DNA of 64,000 nt from an uncultured Psychroserpens sp. (GCF_947501425.1 NZ_CANMVN010000006.1:62001-126000); one strand, 5' to 3'; shown: positions 1 through 10,838, counted from the first letter of the stretch. Numbers and translations: made by a program. Notes: generated from the sequence alone by a model not told the origin.

Positions 1-479
1 ATAACCTCCATGTCAAAATACGAATTGACCTTTACAATTTGGGTGTGACCTCCAGAAATAGTCATTGCCAAAAACGGAAAAGGAGGTTTGGTGAAATCCT
101 CTTCTTCAATAAAGTGCGCTAAAATATGCGCTTGCATATGATTAACATCTATGAGTGGAATATCTAAACCATAAGCCAATGATTTAGCAAATGATGTTCC
201 TACCAGCAAAGACCCCATTAATCCTGGTCCGCGTGTAAAAGCAATAGCAGTTAATTGTGCTTTACTAATACCTGCCTTTTTTAAAGCCTGATCTACTACA
301 GGAACAATGTTTTGTTGATGAGCTCTGGAGGCTAATTCTGGAACCACACCACCATACTCCTCATGTATTTTTTGGCTAGCTACAATGTTACTGAGAATCC
401 GACCGTTATGCATTACAGCAGCTGCAGTATCATCACAAGATGACTCTATAGCGAGAATATATATATTTTGTGAGCTCAT
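1..479 (-). CDS. tsaD: tRNA N6-adenosine threonylcarbamoyltransferase TsaD, N-terminal part
   Basis: The visible N-terminal ~160 residues, read leftwards from the ATG at 477-479, begin MSSQNIYILAIESSCDDT, the ASKHA-fold start of the TsaD/Kae1 family. They continue with the metal-binding HMQAH segment followed by LAHF, and with ISGGHTQI. TsaD transfers the threonylcarbamoyl group from TC-AMP to A37 of ANN-decoding tRNAs, with TsaB and TsaE in the cytoplasm. The gene is cut by the left edge, so the C-terminal half is not seen. It is divergent from the tamB-like gene, a pairing common in flavobacteria (from memory). Identification is secure. Confidence 0.96.
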   Translation of the reverse strand, partial: MSSQNIYILAIESSCDDTAAAVMHNGRILSNIVASQKIHEEYGGVVPELASRAHQQNIVPVVDQALKKAGISKAQLTAIAFTRGPGLMGSLLVGTSFAKSLAYGLDIPLIDVNHMQAHILAHFIEEEDFTKPPFPFLAMTISGGHTQIVKVNSYFDMEV

Positions 480-585
480 TAATATAATTTAGGCACAATA
501 ATTGTTAATTTTGAGGTCAAAGTTATAACTTTCATAGCGTATCAAGAAATTCCTAAAAATAGTATCAAAGATATTAGCAATAATT

Positions 586-3500
586 TTGCTATTGTTCATC
601 ATTTTGGTGTTGATATTATCTATTCCAGCTGTACAAACTAGTTTAGGGAAATACGTGACTAATAGAGTCAATGATGACTTCGGAACAAATATTAATATCG
701 GTAAGGTAGGTCTTCAATTTAATGGTGATGTTGAACTCAAAGAAATATACATTGAAGATTATAAAAAAGATACACTTATAGCTATTGAAGAGTTGAATAC
801 CTCAATTCTTAGCTTCAGAAACCTCTCAAACGGAAAACTTAATTTTGGCGATATTGATATTATGGACTTGGTATTCAATATCAAAACCTACGAAGGTGAA
901 GAAGATACCAATCTGGATATATTTGTCGCTAGATTTGATGAGGACAACCCAAGAAAAGAAAAAAGTGAATTTTTATTATCATCAAGTGACGTATCAATTT
1001 ATGATGGTAAGTTTAATCTAATAGACGAAAATAAAGAAAATCATAACCTTCTAAAATTTCTTGATCTCAACATTAATGCAACTAATTTTGTAATCGCAGG
1101 AAGTGATGTCAGAACTCGAATCAATACCTTAGCCTTTAAGGATAGCAGAGGCGCTCATGTTCAAAACATGATGACAGATTTTGAATATACACTAACTCAT
1201 ATGACTTTTGATAATTTAAGTATTAAAAGTGAGAAGTCTATTTTAAAAGGAAATTTACGCTTTGATTACAATCGTGAAGATTTCAAAGAGTTTGAAGATA
1301 AAGTTCAGGTAACGGCTAATTTTACAGATTCTGAAGTGTATTTAAATGAGCTTAATTCTTTTTATAATGAATTTGGTATTAACCAAAGAGCAAACCTTAA
1401 TGTCAACCTAACAGGTACACTTAATGATCTAAATGCTGAACAACTTCAACTTAATGCCAGCGGTAGAACCAAAATATTTGGTGATCTTAATTTTAAAAAC
1501 CTGTTTAGTAAAGCTAAAGGTGATTTTTCTATGACTGGTCGTTTTGATAACCTATCATCAAATTATTACGATTTGCGTGCCATGTTGCCAAATATTCTAG
1601 GAGAATCTATTCCTTCGGTATTTTCAAAACTTGGAAATTTCACCATCACAGGAACGTCTTTTATTACAGATTCTACCATTGATGCCGATTTAAAGATTAA
1701 TACGCAATTAGGATTGATTGTATCTGATATGAAAATGACTCATGTGGACGATATTGATAATGCTGATTACGTTGGAAATGTAGTTTTTGATGAATTCGAT
1801 CTTGGTGTCTTAATAAACGATCCACTGGTAAAGACCACTTCTTTTGATCTGGATGTTGATGGAAAAGGATTCACCCTAGAAAATCTTAGTAGTCAAGTTT
1901 CTGGTCAAGTATTTCATTTGACTTACAATGATTATGACTATAAGGAAATAGAAGTGTCTGGTAAATTAGGAAATCAGATTTTTAATGGGTTATTAGAATC
2001 AAAAGACAAAAATTTCAAATTTAAATTTAATGGACTTGCCGATTTATCCAAGGACATAAAAGCCTTTGATTTTAATGCTAACGTTGCTTATGCAGATTTA
2101 AGAGCGCTTAAATTTGTGACAAAAGACAGTATTTCAATATTTAAAGGAAATGTAACCACATCAATGAAAGGCTCCTCAATTGATGATGCCTTTGGTACAT
2201 TGAATTTCAAAAACACAACTTATATCAATGAGAATGATGAATACTATTTTAAAGATTTTAAAATAGAATCTAAATTTGATAGCGATAAACGAAGCTTGAC
2301 TATTAATTCTCCCGATATCATTCAAGGGACCATGAGTGGTAACTTTAAGTTTAAAGATATTGGAAAGCTTGTTGAAAACTCTATTGGTAGTATTTATACC
2401 AATTATGTACCCAATAAAATTGAAACAGACCAATATCTGGAATTTGATTTTAAAATCTATAATAAGATCGTAGAAGTCTTTTATCATGATCTACAGTTAG
2501 GTCCAAACACAACAGTTAAAGGAAGAATTGAAACCGACGAAAAGCAATTCAATCTTACATTTAAGTCGCCTCAAATAAAGTTATTCGATTATTTTGCTAA
2601 TGATATTTCAGTGTTAATTGATAATGGAAACCCCTTATTCAATACCTATGTTGAAATAGATACCTTAAGTACAAAATACTATGATGTCTCTAAGTTTAGT
2701 TTAATTAATGTGACACAAAGAGACACCTTGTTTATCAAATCTGAGTTTAAAGGAGGAAAGCAAAATGCTGATGATTTCGATCTTAACATGTATTATACAA
2801 TTGATGAAAACAATAAATCGGTTGTTGGATTCAGAAAGTCTGATATAGAATTCAAAGGAAACACTTGGACAGTAAATCAGGAAAAGAATAAACTTAATAA
2901 GATTGCTTTTACCAGAGACTTTAAAAACTTTGATATCAGCCAAATGGTCATGAGTCATTTCAATGAGCAAATAGAACTCTCAGGAATCATTCAAAATGAT
3001 AATTATAAAGATCTTAAATTAGATTTTACAGATGTCGATCTTACCAAGATCACACCAAGAATTGATAGTTTACTCTTGGAAGGACGTGTTAATGGTAAGT
3101 TGGAGTTGCTACAGAAAAACGGAGTGTATTTACCCAATTCAACTGTCGTAATTAGCGATTTGGAAGCCAATGATTATGAGCTTGGAGATCTCAACGCTAT
3201 TGTAAAAGGAAATCAATCTTTAACTAACTATATTGTTGATCTATCTCTTGAGAACGACAACCTTAAAACACTCACAGCAAAAGGTGATATTGATGTAAGT
3301 TCTAATAATTCTAACATCAATCTGGATGTTAATTTTGAAGAATTCTTATTAGATCCTCTAGATCCATTTGGAGAAGGAGTGATTACCAATATTAGAGGTT
3401 TAGTAACTGGTAATGCTAAGGTTACAGGAAGTCTAAAGAAACCACAATTTGATGGACAACTGTTATTAGATAATGCAGGACTAACCATACCTTATTTAAA

Positions 3501-4992
3501 TGTAGACTATAGTTTCGATTTTGATTCGCAGGTGAAATTAGAATCTCAAAAATTCATTTTTCAGCAAGTGGAAATCACAGATTCTGAGTTTTTCTCAAAA
3601 GCAACATTGAACGGCTATATTGGACATCAGAATTTTTCAGATTGGAAATTAGGCCTCATCATAGATACTGATCGATTATTGGTATTGAATACAGATTATG
3701 ATGAGGATGAACTTTACTACGGAACAGCCTTTGTAAACGGAGAAGCTGATATTTCGGGACCAACCAACGAACTTAAAATTGAATTTAACGGAAGTACAGC
3801 TGAAGGGACCATTTTTAAAATACCATTAAGCGATTATGAAACCTATGGAGAGAATTCATACATTCATTTTGTAACACCAGAAGAAAAAGAAGCACGACTC
3901 AAAGGAGAAGTTGTTGAAACGACTGAGGTCAAAGGTCTGGAGCTTGAATTCAACTTGTTTGTAAACCCGTATGCAGATATCGAAATTGTAATTGATAGAA
4001 ACCAAGGAAGTACCATACAGGGTAAAGGTAATGGTAACCTCTTGTTTGATATCAATACCAACGGAAAGTTTAAAATGTTTGGTGATTTTCAAATTCAAAG
4101 CGGAACTTACAATTTCGCTTATGGCGGATTTATACAAAAGAAATTAGAGGTAGAACCCGGCGGAAGTATGCGTTGGGAAGGTGATCCACTAAAGGCTAAT
4201 ATCGATCTTAAAGCCATTTATAAAACAGAGGCTAATCCTTCGGTGTTATTGGATAATCCAATTAATAGAAGTATTCCAATTGAAGTGGAAATTAATTTAC
4301 TCGGACAACTAGAGCAACCAGAATCTGATTTCACCTTTAATTTTCCAAATGTAAATTCTACAATAAAATCTGAGTTAGATTATCGTTTAGAAACCAAAGA
4401 AAGCCGCTTTACACAAGGAACTTTCTTGCTTGTTACTGGATCATTCCAAAGTGATATAGGACTAGGGCAACAAGCTTATGGTACAGTATCAGATAAAGTT
4501 AATGCACTTATTAATAGCTTAATATCCAATGAAAACGACAAACTAAAAGTTGGGTTTGATTATCAGGTCGGAGAGCAGACAGCAGATTATCAAACCGACG
4601 ACAGATTGGGTGTAACACTCAGTACAAAAATTAGTGATCGTGTGCTAATTAACGGTAAAGTGGGTGTTCCAATTGGAGGCGTTGAGCAAACGGTTATAGC
4701 AGGAGATGTAAGAATTGATGTCTTACTAAATGAAGAAGGAACATTAAAGGCTTCGTTTTTCAATAGAGAAAATAGTATTAGAAATTTCGGTGAGGAAATA
4801 GGCTATACTCAAGGTGCCGGAATTACTTATAATGTCGAGTTTGATACTTTCAAAGAATTGTTCCAGATTATCTTCTCTGGAAAGAATAAAAAGAAGGAAG
4901 AAAAAAAGGAAGAAAAGAAGAAGGAAGATGATGAAAAAATGACTCCCGACTTCATTACTATCAAATCAAAAAGCGACTCAAAAAGCAATTAA
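586..4992 (+). CDS. TamB-like translocation/assembly module protein
   Basis: A ~1470-residue protein: an N-terminal hydrophobic anchor (LLLFIILVLILSIPAV), a very long beta-rich AsmA/TamB-like body, a C-terminal TamB domain (about residues 1150-1420, with GGSMRWEGDPLKA), and a charged Lys/Glu tail. TamB-family proteins bridge inner and outer membranes and act in envelope lipid or outer-membrane-protein transport. The start is uncertain. The open frame extends upstream to a stop at 535-537, and the codons from 541 read IKKFLKIVSKI, which looks like the natural N-terminus, but no ATG or GTG is in frame. I give the TTG at 586. It is divergent from tsaD. The family call is confident; substrate and exact start are not. 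Confidence 0.88.
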   Translation: MLLFIILVLILSIPAVQTSLGKYVTNRVNDDFGTNINIGKVGLQFNGDVELKEIYIEDYKKDTLIAIEELNTSILSFRNLSNGKLNFGDIDIMDLVFNIKTYEGEEDTNLDIFVARFDEDNPRKEKSEFLLSSSDVSIYDGKFNLIDENKENHNLLKFLDLNINATNFVIAGSDVRTRINTLAFKDSRGAHVQNMMTDFEYTLTHMTFDNLSIKSEKSILKGNLRFDYNREDFKEFEDKVQVTANFTDSEVYLNELNSFYNEFGINQRANLNVNLTGTLNDLNAEQLQLNASGRTKIFGDLNFKNLFSKAKGDFSMTGRFDNLSSNYYDLRAMLPNILGESIPSVFSKLGNFTITGTSFITDSTIDADLKINTQLGLIVSDMKMTHVDDIDNADYVGNVVFDEFDLGVLINDPLVKTTSFDLDVDGKGFTLENLSSQVSGQVFHLTYNDYDYKEIEVSGKLGNQIFNGLLESKDKNFKFKFNGLADLSKDIKAFDFNANVAYADLRALKFVTKDSISIFKGNVTTSMKGSSIDDAFGTLNFKNTTYINENDEYYFKDFKIESKFDSDKRSLTINSPDIIQGTMSGNFKFKDIGKLVENSIGSIYTNYVPNKIETDQYLEFDFKIYNKIVEVFYHDLQLGPNTTVKGRIETDEKQFNLTFKSPQIKLFDYFANDISVLIDNGNPLFNTYVEIDTLSTKYYDVSKFSLINVTQRDTLFIKSEFKGGKQNADDFDLNMYYTIDENNKSVVGFRKSDIEFKGNTWTVNQEKNKLNKIAFTRDFKNFDISQMVMSHFNEQIELSGIIQNDNYKDLKLDFTDVDLTKITPRIDSLLLEGRVNGKLELLQKNGVYLPNSTVVISDLEANDYELGDLNAIVKGNQSLTNYIVDLSLENDNLKTLTAKGDIDVSSNNSNINLDVNFEEFLLDPLDPFGEGVITNIRGLVTGNAKVTGSLKKPQFDGQLLLDNAGLTIPYLNVDYSFDFDSQVKLESQKFIFQQVEITDSEFFSKATLNGYIGHQNFSDWKLGLIIDTDRLLVLNTDYDEDELYYGTAFVNGEADISGPTNELKIEFNGSTAEGTIFKIPLSDYETYGENSYIHFVTPEEKEARLKGEVVETTEVKGLELEFNLFVNPYADIEIVIDRNQGSTIQGKGNGNLLFDINTNGKFKMFGDFQIQSGTYNFAYGGFIQKKLEVEPGGSMRWEGDPLKANIDLKAIYKTEANPSVLLDNPINRSIPIEVEINLLGQLEQPESDFTFNFPNVNSTIKSELDYRLETKESRFTQGTFLLVTGSFQSDIGLGQQAYGTVSDKVNALINSLISNENDKLKVGFDYQVGEQTADYQTDDRLGVTLSTKISDRVLINGKVGVPIGGVEQTVIAGDVRIDVLLNEEGTLKASFFNRENSIRNFGEEIGYTQGAGITYNVEFDTFKELFQIIFSGKNKKKEEKKEEKKKEDDEKMTPDFITIKSKSDSKSN

Positions 4993-5129
4993 TTCTACTC
5001 ATTTTTAACAATTTTTCTTTTTTTTATTAACGAAAACGTTTGAGTTTTTGAAGTCCTGTTAAATTATCTCCAATAGCGTTCTTATTGTAGTTTTTCTTTA
5101 CTAGTTTTACTATATCAAAAGTAAAATTC

Positions 5130-6116
5130 ATGTTGCATAAGATTAAAAAAATAGGAGTTATGACCTCTGGAGGTGATTCTCCAGGTATGAATGCTGCAAT
5201 TCGTTCTGTTGTTAGAGCTTGTGCTTTTCATAATATAGAGTGTGTTGGTATTTATAGAGGCTACGAAGGTATGATTGAAGGCGACTTCAAAGCTATGGAT
5301 GCTCGTAGCGTTAAAGGTATTATCAACAAAGGTGGAACCGTTTTAAAATCTGCCAGATCAAAAGAATTTAGAACTAAAGAAGGAAGACAAAAAGCACATG
5401 AAGAATTGACGAAAGCTGGTATCGATGCCTTTGTCGTTATTGGAGGAGATGGAAGTTTCACAGGAGCAATGATCTTTAGTCAGGAATATGACATGCCAGT
5501 CATGGGAATACCTGGAACTATTGATAATGATATCTTCGGAACAACTCATACACTAGGTTACGACACAGCATTGAACACTGTTGTTGAAGCCTGTGATAAA
5601 ATTAGAGATACAGCTAGTTCTCATAATCGCTTGTTCTTTATTGAAGTTATGGGTCGTGATGTTGGACATATAGCGTTGAATGTAGGAGTTGGAGCTGGTG
5701 CAGAGGAAATATTAATACCTGAAGAAGATCTTGGTTTAGACCGTTTACTAGAATCTTTAAGACGAAGTAAACAATCAGGTAAGTCTTCAAGTATTGTCAT
5801 CGTTGCTGAAGGTGACAAGATAGGAAAAAATGTTTTTGAGCTTAAAGATTATGTTGAAGAACACATGACCGAATATGAGGTAAGAGTATCTGTATTAGGT
5901 CATATGCAACGCGGAGGATCGCCTTCTTGTTTTGATCGTGTACTAGCAAGTAGAATGGGAGTAAAGGCTGTGGAGAGCTTAATAACAGGGCAATCCAACT
6001 GTATGGTCGGACTCAAGAATGACGTTATGGAATTAACACCTCTTGAACTTGCTGTAAAAGGAAAATCAAAAATAAATATGGAATTATTGCGTGTATCTGA
6101 TATCATGACGATATAG
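5130..6116 (+). CDS. pfkA: ATP-dependent 6-phosphofructokinase
   Basis: Phosphorylates fructose 6-phosphate to fructose 1,6-bisphosphate, the committed step of glycolysis, in the cytoplasm. At 328 residues it has the usual bacterial PfkA length. Visible motifs are MTSGGDSPGMNAAIR (11-25), GGDGS (105-109; the Gly after Asp indicates ATP rather than pyrophosphate as donor), PGTIDND (128-134, catalytic Asp132) and MGRDVGH (174-180). It lies 43 bp upstream of gap, so the two are very likely one operon. The shared terminator hairpin after gap supports this. Confidence 0.97.
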   Translation: MLHKIKKIGVMTSGGDSPGMNAAIRSVVRACAFHNIECVGIYRGYEGMIEGDFKAMDARSVKGIINKGGTVLKSARSKEFRTKEGRQKAHEELTKAGIDAFVVIGGDGSFTGAMIFSQEYDMPVMGIPGTIDNDIFGTTHTLGYDTALNTVVEACDKIRDTASSHNRLFFIEVMGRDVGHIALNVGVGAGAEEILIPEEDLGLDRLLESLRRSKQSGKSSSIVIVAEGDKIGKNVFELKDYVEEHMTEYEVRVSVLGHMQRGGSPSCFDRVLASRMGVKAVESLITGQSNCMVGLKNDVMELTPLELAVKGKSKINMELLRVSDIMTI

Positions 6117-6141
6117 GTAATTAAAATAAAATTAATACTAA

Positions 6142-7152
<1,011 letters not shown>

Positions 7153-7163
7153 TATTCATTTTT

Positions 7164-7198
7164 AAATCCGTGGCTGTTTCAGCTACGGATTTATTTTT
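7164..7198 (+). terminator. Intrinsic terminator after gap
   Basis: Near-perfect hairpin: AAATCCGTGGCTG pairs with CAGCTACGGATTT around a TTT loop, followed by ATTTTT. It lies directly behind gap and only 11 bp before the ATG of the next gene, so downstream expression must depend on read-through or a promoter inside this structure. Confidence 0.85.
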
Positions 7199-7209
7199 AC
7201 ATTCAGATC

Positions 7210-8073
7210 ATGATTTTAATCACTGATGGTGGCTCTACAAAATGCGACTGGATTGTTGTAGATAAAGAGGGCGAACAGCTTTACGAAAAGATTCGTACAA
7301 AAGGTCTCAATCCAGCAATACTAAAGGAAAAGAAGCTTTATAAAATCATACAAAAGAGCGATGAGTTAATGCAAATTAGAGATCAGGTGACTCACGTGTT
7401 TTTTTATGGCGCTGGTTGTGGTACAACTAATCCTAAATTAATCCTCACAGGTGTCCTGGAATCTATCTTTAAAAATGCATTGATTGATGTGCAGGAAGAT
7501 ACTATGGCTGCTGTTAGGGCAACTTTAAACCACAATGATGAGGCTGCTGTAGTATGTATTATGGGAACAGGTTCCAATTGTAGTTATTTTGATGGTCATA
7601 AACTTCATCAACGCGTTTTATCACTTGGATATACTGTTATGGACGATGCTTCTGGTAATTACTTTGGGAAAGCATTACTACGTGACTACTACTACAATAA
7701 AATGCCTGGAGATATTAAAGTGGCTTTTGAGCATAAATATAACTTAGATGCCGACTTTATTAAATACAATTTATACAAACAACCTAATCCTAATGCTTAT
7801 CTGGCCAATTTTGCTGAGTTTATGTTTCTGAATAAAGACTCAAGATATATAGTGGACATGATAAAAAAGGGAATTCGATTATTTGCTGAGAATATGATAT
7901 TCCAATATGAGGAAGAGCTCAAAACAGTACCTGTTCATTTTGCTGGATCTATTGCTTATTTCGCGAAAGCTGAAATTCATGAGGTAGCAGATGAAATGGG
8001 ATTCACTGTTGGTAATTTTGAACGACGACCGATTGATGGTCTTGTTGCTTATCATATCAAAGCGTTACAATAA
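7210..8073 (+). CDS. BadF/BadG-type ATPase, probable N-acetylglucosamine kinase
   Basis: A 287-residue sugar-kinase-fold (ASKHA) protein. The phosphate-1 motif is at the very start (ILITDGGSTKCDW), a GAGCG motif is near residue 68, and the adenosine-binding MGTGSNC is near 118. Length and motifs match the Bacteroidetes group annotated as N-acetylglucosamine kinase. The likely reaction is ATP-dependent phosphorylation of GlcNAc or a related amino sugar, but substrate assignment is inference. Its stop overlaps the ATG of mgsA by one base, so the two are translationally coupled. The gap terminator immediately precedes it. Confidence 0.8.
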   Translation: MILITDGGSTKCDWIVVDKEGEQLYEKIRTKGLNPAILKEKKLYKIIQKSDELMQIRDQVTHVFFYGAGCGTTNPKLILTGVLESIFKNALIDVQEDTMAAVRATLNHNDEAAVVCIMGTGSNCSYFDGHKLHQRVLSLGYTVMDDASGNYFGKALLRDYYYNKMPGDIKVAFEHKYNLDADFIKYNLYKQPNPNAYLANFAEFMFLNKDSRYIVDMIKKGIRLFAENMIFQYEEELKTVPVHFAGSIAYFAKAEIHEVADEMGFTVGNFERRPIDGLVAYHIKALQ

Positions 8074-8435
8074 TGGAAATTGCAATTATTGCTCATGATG
8101 GAAAGAAAGCAGAAATGGTTCAGTTCTTAAATGAGCATAAACAAATCTTACATCAAAAGAATATCACCTTAGTTTCCACAGGAACTACTGGTGAAAAAGC
8201 AATAAAGGCTGGTTTTAAGGTTCAGAGTTTACTATCTGGTCCGTTAGGAGGTGATGCTCAAATTGCAGCTAGAGTTGCTGAAGGTCTATGCGATATGGTC
8301 TTGTTTTTTAGAGATCCACTTGCAAAACATCCACATGAACCAGATGTATTGATGTTGCTGAGACTTTGTGATGTTCACGATGTACCCTTAGCGACAAATC
8401 CAGCTACTGCAGAATTATTGATGAAGGCTATTTAG
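8073..8435 (+). CDS. mgsA: Methylglyoxal synthase
   Basis: A compact 120-residue MGS-like domain protein. It converts dihydroxyacetone phosphate to methylglyoxal and phosphate, a bypass of lower glycolysis used when phosphate is limiting or sugar phosphates accumulate. Visible features are IAHDGKK (6-12, His8), SGPLGGDAQIAARVAEG with catalytic Asp61, FFRDPL (78-83) and HPHEPDV (86-92). The ATG overlaps the stop of the kinase gene. The gene ends convergently with the symporter gene, overlapping it by 4 bp. Placement behind pfkA-gap and a sugar kinase fits a carbon-overflow role. Confidence 0.95.
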   Translation: MEIAIIAHDGKKAEMVQFLNEHKQILHQKNITLVSTGTTGEKAIKAGFKVQSLLSGPLGGDAQIAARVAEGLCDMVLFFRDPLAKHPHEPDVLMLLRLCDVHDVPLATNPATAELLMKAI

Positions 8436-10159
8436 CGATTAGCTTTAAACGATTTAATGATTACCAGACCACATAGGACGGTTACAGCAACTAAGCCAAA
8501 CGCTAGCAAGGTTTTTCCGTAGATAAAGTTTCCTATTGCAAACAAGGTGCAATACACACCAATAACACCACAAAAGAATCCAAGAATCTTCATTCCGAAG
8601 CCTTTAAATTTAGACTCGTTTCCAAAAATTAGACTATTAAAAGAGTTAAGTGTATTCTCATCTGTTGGTTTCGTTAGTAAGGTAACAATGATCCATCCAA
8701 GCGTTGTGGCTACAACACCAAATACCAATTGCCAATGGCCTGCAAGTTCTATCATTGGTACGTCCATTTTTCCGTTTATAAAAAAGAATAAGGCTATACC
8801 AAAAGAGATCACCATTGCTGCTATTTCACTGTAAGGATTAATACGGCTCCAGAACCATCTTAGAATAAACAATAGTCCGGTACCAGCACCAATTTGCAAC
8901 ATTAAATTAAAGGCGTCTCTTGCTTCTTCGAGAACTGTTGCTAATAATGCAGCGAGTATCATCATTACTACTGTTGAAATTCTACCCACTAGTACTTGCT
9001 CTTTATCTGATGCTTCCTTGCGAATAAAGCGCGCATAGAAATCATTGACAACATAAGAGCTTCCCCAATTTAAATGGGTTGAGATGGTACTCATAAAGGC
9101 AGCAATCAATGAGGTAATGACGATGCCTAATAAACCAGCAGGCAAAAATGTAAGCATGGCAGGATAGGAGAGGTCATTCTTTACAAAAGAGGCTTCTAAA
9201 TTTGGAAATGCAGCCTGTAAGCTATCTAAGTTTGGAAATATGATGATTGACGCTAAACCAATAATAATCCATGGCCATGGACGTAAGGCATAGTGAGCAA
9301 AATTGAAGAATAACACGGCCCAAGTAGCATGCTTTTCATCTTTGGCAGCTAGCATACGTTGCGCAATATAACCACCTCCACCAGGCTCAGCACCAGGATA
9401 CCAAACACTCCACCATTGTACTGCTAACGGAATAATAAGTAGCGGAATTAATAGTTCAGGGTTTGAAAAATCAGGGAGCATTGTGGTTTTTGAGGCGACT
9501 TCTGGTGTAGAGAGTAATTTTGAAATCCCTCCAATCTCAGGCATGTTTACTATATGAACAGTTGCCCAAATACTACCAACCATTGCAATAATAAACTGAA
9601 CAAAATCGGTTAATAGTACACCTTTTAATCCACCTAATGTTGAATAAATAACCGTAACGATAGAGGCAATGAACAAAGTTTGAAAAGTAGTGAAGCCAAA
9701 CATGACATGTCCAATTTTGATAGCAGCAAGACAGACATTTGCCATGATGACAATATTAAAAAACACACCCAGATATATAGCTCTAAATCCACGTAGAAAC
9801 GCTGCACTCTTTCCGCTATATCGCAATTCATAAAATTCCAGATCGGTTGTAATTCCACTTTTTCGCCACAGCTTAGCATAGAAGAATACGGTTAACATTC
9901 CTGTGAGTAAGAAACTCCACCAAATCCAATTTCCGAAGACACCATCCTCACGAATGACACCTGCAACAAAATTTGGAGTATCAGCGGCAAAGGTAGTGGC
10001 TACCATACTTACACCTAATAGCCACCAAGGCATATTTCGGCCAGAGAGGAAAAATGCTTTAGAATCTTTACCTGCTTGTTTAGATACATAGACACCAATA
10101 CCAGCAAATAATACTAAAAAGAAAATAATGATGATCCAATCAAGTGTTGAAATTGTCAT
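8432..10159 (-). CDS. Sodium:solute symporter (SSS family)
   Basis: A 575-residue polytopic inner-membrane protein with about 13-14 hydrophobic segments. It has SSS signatures, including KDSKAFFLSGRNMPWW (31-46) and the VATTFAADTPNF segment of TM2, close to the SGLT branch. It presumably couples sodium influx to uptake of a sugar or similar solute; the substrate cannot be read from sequence. It is convergent with mgsA, overlapping by 4 bp, and has its own promoter-like TAGATTTG upstream. The sugar-kinase and glycolysis neighbours make a sugar substrate plausible. Confidence 0.9.
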   Translation of the reverse strand: MTISTLDWIIIIFFLVLFAGIGVYVSKQAGKDSKAFFLSGRNMPWWLLGVSMVATTFAADTPNFVAGVIREDGVFGNWIWWSFLLTGMLTVFFYAKLWRKSGITTDLEFYELRYSGKSAAFLRGFRAIYLGVFFNIVIMANVCLAAIKIGHVMFGFTTFQTLFIASIVTVIYSTLGGLKGVLLTDFVQFIIAMVGSIWATVHIVNMPEIGGISKLLSTPEVASKTTMLPDFSNPELLIPLLIIPLAVQWWSVWYPGAEPGGGGYIAQRMLAAKDEKHATWAVLFFNFAHYALRPWPWIIIGLASIIIFPNLDSLQAAFPNLEASFVKNDLSYPAMLTFLPAGLLGIVITSLIAAFMSTISTHLNWGSSYVVNDFYARFIRKEASDKEQVLVGRISTVVMMILAALLATVLEEARDAFNLMLQIGAGTGLLFILRWFWSRINPYSEIAAMVISFGIALFFFINGKMDVPMIELAGHWQLVFGVVATTLGWIIVTLLTKPTDENTLNSFNSLIFGNESKFKGFGMKILGFFCGVIGVYCTLFAIGNFIYGKTLLAFGLVAVTVLCGLVIIKSFKANR

Positions 10160-10184
10160 AATTGTAATTGAGGAGTTAGAGTAA

Positions 10185-10192
10185 CAAATCTA
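10185..10192 (-). promoter_or_regulatory. Candidate -7 box for the symporter gene
   Basis: The minus strand reads TAGATTTG, matching the flavobacterial TAnnTTTG -7 element, about 25 bp before the symporter ATG. No convincing -33 TTG is visible. Confidence 0.45.
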
Positions 10193-10209
10193 ATATTTAT
10201 ATTGTAATA

Positions 10210-10243
10210 AAAAAGGTATTAGAATGCTTCCTAATACCTTTTT
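10210..10243 (-). terminator. Intrinsic terminator (bidirectional form)
   Basis: Perfect 13-bp hairpin: AAAAAGGTATTAG, an 8-nt loop, CTAATACCTTTTT. It ends the leftward transcript of the small membrane-protein gene starting at 10705 and separates it from the symporter gene. A- and T-tracts on both sides could work in either direction. Confidence 0.8.
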
Positions 10244-10267
10244 GGATAAAATGGGTTGGTTAGATCG

Positions 10268-10705
10268 TTATTTTATCCATCCTTTTTTAATTGCATACTT
10301 TGAATACCATAATAATAGTATTGCTGCACCGACTATAATTCCTGACATTACAGCTGCAATGGATCCCATGATTTCCATAGAGTCTACTACAACAAAATTG
10401 TGATACAACTGAACAATAACAGCAACCAATGATATTAAAAAGAAGATATAGGCTGTTTTCTTTCTTAAAAGTAGAAATAATGATCCTAGTAGTCCTCCAA
10501 AAACTGCAAGCGCAAAGGCTGCAGTTGCCCAAGCAGGAGCATTAGAAATCATTTCGAGTTGCTCTGCCGTGTACTGCTCTTTGAAACTATCTGTACTGTA
10601 AGCTTGCGCTAAATACTGCATAACTCCCATTGCATTCCAAATAAGTGCAATTACCGAGATAATCCAAAACCAAACAGGTGGTTTTGTGTTTGAGTGATTT
10701 GTCAT
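10268..10705 (-). CDS. Small four-TM membrane protein
   Basis: A 145-residue protein with four hydrophobic helices (about 12-32, 60-80, 85-105 and 112-132) and a C-terminal YAIKKGWIK tail. I recall close relatives in flavobacteria carrying the loose label 'sugar transporter', but four helices and no recognisable transport motif make that label weak. It is a single-gene unit: one terminator lies behind it and another stands between its start and the next gene upstream. Function unknown. Confidence 0.75.
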   Translation of the reverse strand: MTNHSNTKPPVWFWIISVIALIWNAMGVMQYLAQAYSTDSFKEQYTAEQLEMISNAPAWATAAFALAVFGGLLGSLFLLLRKKTAYIFFLISLVAVIVQLYHNFVVVDSMEIMGSIAAVMSGIIVGAAILLLWYSKYAIKKGWIK

Positions 10706-10765
10706 AATGTATTGATTTTAGTTAGTTAATTGACTAACAATTTATAAAAATTAACATTATAAAAT

Positions 10766-10813
10766 CAAAAAACTCAACTCAATTTTATGTTATTCATAAA
10801 ACTAAGTTGAGTT
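10766..10813 (-). terminator. Intrinsic terminator for the leftward small gene
   Basis: A long imperfect hairpin: AACTCAACT...ATTTTATG pairs with CATAAAA...AGTTGAGTT. On the minus strand a T-tract follows. It terminates the transcript of the gene starting near 11093. Confidence 0.75.
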
Positions 10814-10838
10814 CTTAACACTTAAAAAGTAAAGATAT

